Shown piece by piece: positions 57,106 to 64,000 of a stretch of DNA of 64,000 nt. Positions within the stretch are counted from its first letter, which is position 1. Each line of letters opens with the position of its first letter. The notes beneath the pieces are model-generated. The model was given only the letters and a program-made list of their open reading frames with translations, was not told where the DNA came from and did no database searches. This stretch comes from Symbiodinium sp. CCMP2592 (Eukaryota > Sar > Dinophyceae > Suessiales > Symbiodiniaceae): positions 470,001 to 534,000 of the forward strand of contig CAJNDT010003257.1 of assembly GCA_905221615.1 (NCBI GenBank), read 5' to 3'. Position numbers and translations under genes: made by a program.

Positions 57106-58293
57106 AAACCGAAATAAATAAATGGAAGCACCCGCAGTCGTGCAGCAAAGTTGCGTAGCTACTGCAGACGGATCAGAAGGAGCCTTCAGCTTCACGATAA
57201 GAAGGGTTGGGTTTAGGGTTTTACGGTGTAGGGTTTAGGGATTTAGAGAATGGAGTTTATGGACTTTCATATTTCGGTCAGTGACTTGATAGTCATCTGT
57301 TCCTAAACCCTAGACTCCTCAACTCTCAACCCTAAACCTTGTATGACGGAGGTGCCCAAAGCCAAGACTGTTCCTGGCAAGGCGCTGGCAGGGGAGGGTG
57401 GAAGCCTGAACAATTACCAACATAATTCCTAAGGGCTCCTTTTGATTTTCTAGAGCTCTACTAAATTAGTATACAGACAAAAACCCTATAGCAATTACAT
57501 GGGCTGTTTCTAGGGGGTGCACGGCTTTCTTCAATCAACCGTGCATGCAGTAGGGAGTTTCGAGCTGGGTTGATTTGGTACTCGAAGCACATGCAATTGT
57601 AGCTTGCATACTGGTAGGCCTGATCATAGCTATCCGTGGTCCTCCGGGTAATTATGCCCAACATCACAGAATGAAATCCGGCATTTGAACATCATATTTC
57701 CAGCATCCGAAACCAAGAAACCAGCCTTTCAAGACAGCCCTATAGGCCCTAAAACCCTGCATCCTTCTTCTATTGGTGTCTGGTTGTCGTAGTCTCAGGA
57801 TATGACGACGGGACATCGGGAACAGAGAGAGGCTTTGATAGGTAGTGCAAGAGGCCTGTGAGCCAGACCTGGGCCCGAAGTCTTGCGCTGAACTCTATCG
57901 CTGCATCACCCTAGAGTTCTTCGCAACATCCCTCGTTCTATACCTAGCTTAGACACGTACCGTGCAAGAGAATTACAGTTGATCTGCCTCCTCCCCTCCG
58001 CCAACATAATTCAGCCCGCTGCCCAAGCTTGCCCACCACCAGTAGAAATCCGGAAGCATCCCCCAGATTCAGAACCCTGCTTTTGCTGAACAAATTCTTG
58101 CTTTCGTCTTGAGCCCCACTTTGCAAGCGAATGGTCGTCTGTTTCCGAATATGTTGACTGGAAAAGCAGGATCACGAGTAGCATAGTCCTTACTAGGAAA
58201 GAAATTAAGACGGGCCGAGAATGCAAAAGGCCACCCTTCAAAAGAACCCTATTCTAGTTGTTAAGGCCCCTATGCTATCCCTGTTGCACGCAG

Positions 58294-58350
58294 ATCTCCT
58301 CGCACGCCAACTTGCCGATTGCCTGCGCTGGGTTGGCCTCGTCGGCGCTG
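58294..58350 (+). other. Coding-like GC-rich island, possible exon
   Basis: Following TTGCACGCAG the stretch reads ISSHANLPIACAGLASSAL to a donor GTGCGG; another frame reads LLHADLLARQLADCLRWVGL. It is GC-rich in an AT-rich setting. Weak evidence for an exon of the channel or an unknown gene. Confidence 0.25.
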
Positions 58351-58972
58351 GTGCGGTTTTAAGTGTAGGGTTTGAAGTGTGGGATATTGAAACCTCTAAG
58401 CACAAGACACTGCAGGCTCGGATGAGGAGGCAAGAAGGTTCAAGGTCTAGGATTATTGGCCTGACGGTCGCGGATGTATTATCCCTGAACCCAAAGACCC
58501 TAGAGAAACCAACCCTTCATTCAAGGTTTGAGGTTTCAGGGTCGTCCAAGGTATAAAGCTGTTGGGTTGTAAGAGCATGTTTTGTTTGTGCTGAGGGTGA
58601 GAGGTTAAGGCTGTCGCTGTTAGGGCTTTTGTCTAGTAGGGTCAGTAGGCCTTTAATCTCAGAGGCTGGGTAGGTAACTGTGATCCTTTTGTAGCATATG
58701 AACTCTACCACAATGATGTGGTTCTTTTTGTTGGGGGCAAGGATGCTTCTAAGTCATATGGGGTCTAGGGTCAGGGATCCAACCGAAGGACCTCAACAAA
58801 ACACAAGATGCATCCTCACCTTCCTAATTTCGAATACAGAGTTACCCAACATCTTCCGTTAAAGCCTTTCCCACTTACGGCTGCAGATAGACATCCCAGC
58901 GACTCTTCAATCCTGAGCCCGGGGCCGGCCCGGGGCACTACCAGCCTCAAGCCCTAAGCCCTAAACCTAAAA

Positions 58973-59072
58973 AAGGGGCCTAAATAGTTACCAATACTAT
59001 TTTGGGGTTCCTGACAATAATTACAGCACATTGAGCCTCCAAAGCCCTATTCTAATTATCAAGGCCCCGATA
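58973..59072. mobile_element. MITE-like element, family TAGGGGCCTAAATAATTACC
   Basis: Left end AAGGGGCCTAAATAGTTACC; right end TTCTAATTATCAAGGCCCCG. A further right-half copy follows at about 59105-59162 (CCTAGTATAATTATAGCATA through GAGGCCCCTATGTTA). Confidence 0.8.
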
Positions 59073-59482
59073 TTGATCATGCACCCTCATCTCTGTAAGC
59101 CCACTACACCCTAGTATAATTATAGCATAACCCTATTCCCAATCTTTTGAGGCCCCTATGTTAGCAGCCCTCCCTAAAGGTTCCAGGCTCTTGGGCTCAA
59201 GCCGCCGAAGCCTAAAAGTCCTCAAGTGCCCCTGAATTTAAATCCAAAAGCCACCCTAAACCAAAGAATCCCGAACCCTTAAACCCTTGAAACCTAAACC
59301 AGAAAAGCCCTAAAACCCCCTAAACCGCTATACCCTAAGCCCTAGAATACCCTCAACGTCATCTGCTCGCGGCAGGCCGTGACGGGCCGTGCCAAGAAGA
59401 AGTTGAAGCTTCCTGGCCACCCTTAATATGCCCTTAATAGTATGCTCGTTTAGGGGTTTAGGGTTTAGGGGATGTGGGTTTA

Positions 59483-59570
59483 GGGCCTTATAACTTGTAA
59501 TGACCTATGCTATTTTGGGGTTCCTTATTATAATCATATTACAGCGGGCCCACTAAGGCCCCTATAGTAA
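59483..59570. mobile_element. Short MITE-like element of the TAGGGGCC family
   Basis: GGGCCTTATAACTTGTAATG at the left, ATGCTATTTTGGGGTTCCTT inside, and CACTAAGGCCCCTATAGTAA at the right. An internally deleted relative of the 100-bp copies. Confidence 0.65.
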
Positions 59571-59922
59571 GTTCAGGAGGGTTGGGAGGGTAAAGGCTGA
59601 GGCTCTAGAAGTGTTCGGAGGCTTTGGAGGGTTAAAGGTTGAGGGTTTAAAAGGGCTTACGATTTAGTTAGGGGTTAATGGGCTTCGAGAGTTAAAGGTT
59701 GAGGGTTTGAAAGGGTTTGCGATTTAGGGTTACTGGGTTTAGGATTTCGGGTTTAGGAGTTTCGAATGTTGGGTTTAAGGGTGAAGATTGGGGTGCTGAG
59801 GGATTAGGATTATGTATGCTTGATGTTAAGGGCTTGAGGGCTCAGGATGTAGGGCTTCGGGTTCAGGCTTTTGAACACTGCGGGCTGTTTAACATGATCC
59901 TTCTATCGAGCCGAAGTACAGG

Positions 59923-62158
59923 ATGTCAGTGTTTCATGAGATGTCCCAGTCAAGGTCCAAGACCGCAATGAAGGATGCGAGCTATGCCTTTCAGAAGGAT
60001 GCCTTTGCGGACCTGGAGTTCACCAACGACGTGGGCTACCTGCCGGATGGCACCCCGCTTAACAAAGCGGGCAACGCCGTCAACCACCCGGAGACGATCG
60101 GCGCGGACAAGCACGTTGCTGGATCTCCGCTTCCCCGTGCCAACTTCGTGAACTCGGTGGGGTACCTCCCAGATGGCACTCCCATGAATGCCGCTGGCAA
60201 TGCTATCAACCACCCGGAGACGATGCAGCCGGACCCTCACATGGCCGGCTCGCCCTTGCCACCTTCATCGTATGCAGCCGATGTGGGTTACTTGGTCGAT
60301 GGAACTCCCTTGGCCACCGCCGGCAACAACTCCGTCAAGGGCGCGCCTGCCACCCCACCACCTGCAGCTGCAGCTGCATTCGTGGGCTCCAGCGCACCTG
60401 CTGCACCTCCCATGGCTGCCACGGCACCCCCGCCGGCAGCAGCCCCTGCCAGCCCAGGAACCGCCATGCACGGCCGCAAGTTCGAGTACAGCTTCCAGAA
60501 GGACGCGTATGCCGACCAGGAGTTCTGCAACGATGTGGGCTACCTCCCAGATGGCACTCCGCTGAACCGCGCTGGGAACGCCATCAACCATCCCGAGAAC
60601 ATTGGACCAGACAGCCATGCTCCCGGATCTCCACTTCCCCGCGCTATCTTCGTGAACTCCGTCGGCTACCTGCCAGACGGCACGCCTCTGAACCGTGCTG
60701 GCAACGCCATCAACCATCCCGAGACCATCGGACCGGACATGCATGCACCGGGATCGCCTCTGCCGGCCTCTGTGTATGCTGCCGATGTGGGCTACTTGGT
60801 TGACGGCACTCCCCTGGACACCGCCGGCAACAACTCTGTTAAGGGCGCGCCTGCCACCCCACCGCCAGCAGCTGCAGCTGCATTCGTGGGCTCCAGCGCA
60901 CCTGCTGCACCTCCCATGGCTGCATCGGCACCCCCTCCGGCAGCAGCCCCTGCCAGCCCAGGAACCGCCATGCACGGCCGCAAGTTCGAGTACAGCTTCC
61001 AGAAGGACGCGTATGCCGACCAGGAGTTCTGCAACGATGTGGGCTACCTCCCAGATGGCACTCCGCTGAACCGCGCTGGGAACGCCATCAACCATCCCGA
61101 GAGCATTGGACCAGACAGCCATGCTCCCGGATCTCCACTTCCCCGCGCTATCTTCGTGAACTCCGTCGGCTACCTGCCAGACGGCACGCCTCTGAACCGT
61201 GCTGGCAACGCCATCAACCATCCCGAGACCATCGGACCGGACATGCATGCACCGGGATCGCCTCTGCCGGCCTCTGTGTATGCTGCCGATGTGGGCTACT
61301 TGGTTGACGGCACTCCCCTGGACACCGCCGGCAACAACTCTGTTAAGGGCGCGCCTGCCACCCCACCGCCAGCAGCTGCAGCTGCATTCGTGGGCTCCAG
61401 CGCACCTGCTGCACCTCCTATGGCTGCCACGGCACCCCCGCCGGCAGCAGCCCCTGCCAGCCCAGGAACCGCCATGCACGGCCGCAAGTTCGAGTACAGC
61501 TTCCAGAAGGACGCGTATGCCGACCAGGAGTTCTGCAACGATGTGGGCTACTTGCCAGACGGCACTCCTCTGAACCGAGCTGGGAACGCCATCAACCATC
61601 CCGAGAACATTGGACCAGACAGCCATGCTCCCGGATCTCCACTTCCCCGCGCTATCTTCGTGAACTCCGTCGGCTACCTGCCAGACGGCACGCCTCTGAA
61701 CCGTGCTGGCAACGCCATCAACCATCCCGAGACCATCGGACCGGACATGCATGCACCGGGATCGCCTCTGCCGGCCTCAGTGTATGCTGCCGATGTGGGC
61801 TGCCTGGCAACAGCACAAGCACGTGTCAATACAGCCCTGGCCATTTTTTGGTATAGTCACTGTAGAAATGAAATGCCACATCACGAAGCGAAACTTTTGC
61901 TGGGACCCAGGCTACTTGGTTGATGGAACGGCCTTGGAAACCGCTGGCAACAACTCTGCTGCTGGCAGAGCACTACAGAGGGAGGGGTGGTCAATCGTTC
62001 CCCCTCTCCCTCTCTTTCACTCTCTCTGCCTGTCTCTCTCTCTCTCTCTCTCTCTCATTCTGTCTCTCGCTCACTCTCTCTTACTCCCGCTACCCCTCAC
62101 TCCCTGCATCTCTCCCACGCTCTGTCTCTCTCTCTCTCTATCTGTTTCTGTCTCCCCG

Positions 62159-62224
<66 letters not shown>

Positions 62225-63826
62225 CTTCACTCTCTTTCTCCATCCTTCCAGCTCAGGTGAAGAATGCTCCTCCGCCAGCTGCCGCGCCTGCTGCATCCCC
62301 AAGTGACGCAGCATGCAGCACAGCTTCCAGTTGTGGTTTGCATCCCTCTTTGCTTGAATTTACTGTAAAATCACTGCTGCAAAACACTGGTGTCTCTCAC
62401 TGTCTCTCTCTCTCTCTCTCTCTGAACATAAGAAATATTGAGGTTCAAACAAATGCTCTAGCCTCAACCCTAAAACCCTGCGCCAACACCATGAAACCTA
62501 AACCGACAACACACCATACCAGGCGCCTAACCTTAAACCCCACGGCCAAACCAGCTCTACTTGGAGGTTCATGGGTAGCTATAACTGAAACTAGAAGTAG
62601 GGTAAATATATTTGTAACCCATAATAGAGGACTTATAGCCGCACTTATAACTACAAATGAACCTCCAAGGACAAGCCTAAAGCTAGAAATGCCCCTCATC
62701 CACGAAGCCCGAGCCCCTACACCCCAAGGGCTCCTCCCGGAGACTCATAGGAGGCCAAAAGGGGTTTTAGCCTATGGGGGTTTAGTAGGGATTAGGGTTC
62801 CCATAATAAGGTTCATATTAAGGAATCCCTACCCCAAGAATCTTAAACCCCCCTTTTGGCCTCCCATCACAGACTCACGAACCTCCAAGTGTCACCTAGG
62901 ATGCCCAGTAGTACCCTCATTCCCTTTTCGTAGTCCTGGGTTCCTTAATAGACTTACGCAATACCAAAAAGGGAGCCCCTTTCTATTCCTAGGTTACTGG
63001 GCATCTTAGTGCCCCTAAATTAGTGTATCATCTTCTGCCTGGTCGCTCAGAATCCTTACCTTTGGTTGGTAGGGAATGGAAGAATGGTAGGAATAGTAGT
63101 TATAATTGTACCCCATTCCTCCATTCCTTACTAGCCAAGGGTAAGAATCAGAACCAGGTCCCCCTGTCGCTGCTGCCGCCTTTGTTGGCTCGTCTGCAGC
63201 CCCGCCGAAGAACGTGAGGCTTTGTTGGTTTAGGGTTTTAGGGTTCAGGGTTGAGGGTGTTAGGGGTTTAGGGTTTTAGGGTTCAGGGTTTAGGGGTTGA
63301 GGAGGTTAGGGGTTTAGGGTTTTAGGGTTCAGAGTTTAGGGGTTGAGGGTTTTAGGGGTTTAGGGTTATAGGGTTCAGGGTTGAGGGTTTTAGGGGTTTA
63401 GGGTTTTAAGGGGGTTAATATAAGGGCCTCAATGACTACCAATACAATACTATTTTGGGGGTTGCTTACTGTAACTATAGTATCATGTAACTGTTAAGGC
63501 CCGTATGTTAGTCTGGCTTTAGCAGTCCAAAGCCGAAGTATTGAACGTTTGGCCTCTTATTCACAAAGGCAGCCTTGTCCTTTTGCTTTGGGTATTAAAT
63601 ACATGATGTTTTCGGGCCAGTGGGGATTATGAGGCTTGGGCAGTCTACTTCAACCCGAAACCCAAATCCCACAGCCTGGACTCAGTTTTTCCTGCCTACC
63701 ACGGAGCGGGGCCCTAAAGCTTAAACCCCGAAACGCCTACAAGCAAGAACCAAGAGCTCGGCGGCAGGCACAGCATCGGCTTCGCGTACACTTTCCAGCG
63801 GGATGCATTTGCAGATTTGGAATTCA
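59923..63826 (+). CDS. Protein of long tandem repeats (VGYLPDGTPLNRAGNAINHPE), 3' end beyond the window
   Basis: Exon 1 (59923-61798) gives about 625 residues; an ATG at 59968 is an alternative start. Each 168-residue unit holds three related modules: FCNDVGYLPDGTPLNRAGN, FVNSVGYLPDGTPLNRAGN and YAADVGYLVDGTPLDTAGN, then a Pro/Ala linker with AAFVGSSAPAAPPM and HGRKFEYSFQKDAYADQEF. Units start 504 bases apart (about 60481, 60985, 61489) and are nearly identical in DNA; the first is more diverged. Later small exons continue the pattern: 61911-61957 (GYLVDGTALETAGNNS), 62257-62302 (VKNAPPPAAAPAASP), 63158-63213 (AAAAFVGSSAAPPKN) and 63757/63768-63826 (YTFQRDAFADLEF). Donors are GCTGCC, GCTGCT, GTGACG, GTGAGG and GCCACC. 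No signal peptide or membrane segment was seen. I do not recognise the family; a structural or matrix role is only a guess. Confidence 0.75.
61990..62250. repeat. (TC)n microsatellite forming an intron's polypyrimidine tract
   Basis: About 250 bases of TCTCTC with CCTG/CACT interruptions between the donor at 61958 and the acceptor CTCAG at 62252-62256. It makes up most of the second intron of the repeat-protein gene. A shorter (TC)n occurs at 62397-62424. Frames reading Ser/Leu through it are not genes. Confidence 0.9.
62561..62670. mobile_element. MITE-like element, family GAGGTTCATGGGTAGCTATAAC
   Basis: The left arm TTGGAGGTTCATGGGTAGCT and the right arm CTTATAACTACAAATGAACC (then TCCAAGG) pair as imperfect inverted repeats. 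The interior GAAGTAGGGTAAATATATTT matches 47955-48046. Confidence 0.8.
62750..62872. mobile_element. MITE-like element, family GAGGCCAAAAGGGG
   Basis: The left arm AGGAGGCCAAAAGGGGTTTT and the right arm TAAACCCCCCTTTTGGCCTC are inverted repeats. The interior GGGATTAGGGTTCCCATAAT pairs loosely with AAGGAATCCCTACCCC. I saw one copy only. Confidence 0.7.
62908..63007. mobile_element. MITE-like element, family GATGCCCAGTA
   Basis: Starts GATGCCCAGTAGTACCCTCA and ends CTAGGTTACTGGGCATC. The 11-base ends GATGCCCAGTA / TACTGGGCATC pair with one offset. One copy in the window. Confidence 0.6.
63058..63139. mobile_element. MITE-like element, family CCTTTGGTTAGTAGGGAATGG (copy 2)
   Basis: Reads CCTTTGGTTGGTAGGGAATG at the left and CCATTCCTTACTAGCCAAGG at the right. 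Its reverse complement matches 17105-17188 with only a few differences, including the centre AATAGTAGTTATAATTGTAC. It lies 18 bases before the acceptor of the exon at 63158. Confidence 0.85.
63222..63410. repeat. Degenerate telomere-like TTTAGGG array
   Basis: About 190 bases of GGTTTAGGGTTTTAGGGTTCA-like units with occasional GTTGAGGG and GTTAGGGG variants. The unit is TTTAGGG-like, as at dinoflagellate and plant telomeres, but here it is internal, between exons of the repeat-protein gene, and followed by unique DNA. Confidence 0.85.
63424..63512. mobile_element. MITE-like element, family TAGGGGCCTAAATAATTACC (short copy)
   Basis: TAAGGGCCTCAATGACTACC at the left, CAATACTATTTTGGGGGTTG inside and GTTAAGGCCCGTATGTTAG at the right. 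Confidence 0.7.
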
Positions 63827-64000
63827 GCCACCCGCCTTGAGCTTTATGTGGGTGGCTCTCTAAATTAGGACAAGAGTGCGGCATTATGGGGTTAGAGAAC
63901 TACCCATGTGGCTGAGGCTGAGGGTTCGAAGGGCGTAATCTGTACAGAAGGCCTAAAGACCTCATGGGGAACAGCGCTTGTAGAAGGTGTCTGGCCCTAT

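Noticed and set aside
60265..61752. Antisense open frame of 495 residues
   Set aside because: It is the complement of the repeat-protein exon; its repetitiveness only mirrors the 504-bp units, and the sense frame is continued by downstream exons.
61987..63009. Open frame of 340 residues rich in Ser/Leu
   Set aside because: Half of it is the (TC)n intron and the remainder crosses MITE-like elements.
63222..63410. A true chromosome end
   Set aside because: The telomere-like array is degenerate, only about 190 bases long, and followed by unique sequence and a probable exon.
1..64000. tRNA, rRNA or spliced-leader RNA genes
   Set aside because: No cloverleaf arms, conserved rRNA stretches or complete leader sequence were seen on either strand by eye; a covariance-model search would be decisive.

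Overview
The window looks like nuclear DNA from a dinoflagellate alveolate. The reasons are: intron donors are relaxed (GT or GC, with little further consensus) while acceptors are almost always AG|G; TTTAGGG-type telomere-like repeats lie scattered inside introns; short foldback elements are numerous; dinoflagellate-type voltage-gated channel exons are present; and one sequence resembles the 3' part of the dinoflagellate spliced leader. I cannot name the genus. All confident genes are on the + strand. No rRNA, tRNA or CRISPR array was seen.

Layout. (1) 0.9-3.8 kb holds small exons of a voltage-gated cation channel: pore loop, S6, first EF-hand. (2) 5.5-46.7 kb is a block of different character, whose coding DNA is full of the motif GGCGNNGGCG. 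It holds three paralogous 9-exon genes (A 5.6-8.4, B 10.8-13.2, C 44.2-46.6 kb), a five-exon gene (14.7-16.5 kb), an intronless HMG-box plus pseudokinase gene (17.9-19.4 kb) and a transposon-like cluster (20-43.4 kb). (3) 48.1-53.3 kb holds channel exons that continue the protein where the first set stops, with matching splice phase. The simplest reading is one channel gene with an intron of about 44 kb that contains the whole middle block. (4) 59.9 kb to the end holds a gene for a protein of nearly identical 168-residue repeats. The flanking parts are crowded with small foldback (MITE-like) elements and degenerate telomere-like repeats.

The transposon-like cluster reads, in order: repeated AT-rich DNA, a large inverted repeat, a 983-residue protein ending in a Rossmann-type methyltransferase-like domain, a C5 cytosine DNA methyltransferase with its key motifs present, and a seven-exon protein of about 1,248 residues that resembles a hAT-like transposase. 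About 8.45 kb of it (20443-28892) is present a second time (28993-37491), and the copies meet at a run of exactly 100 N. This may be a real tandem duplication or two unmerged contig ends. The upstream copy has an intact first gene but a methyltransferase cut by the gap; the downstream copy has a one-base frameshift in the first gene but a complete C5 methyltransferase.

Exon limits were read by eye from conserved residues, reading phase and AG|G acceptors. They are phase-consistent for most genes but are not supported by transcripts.
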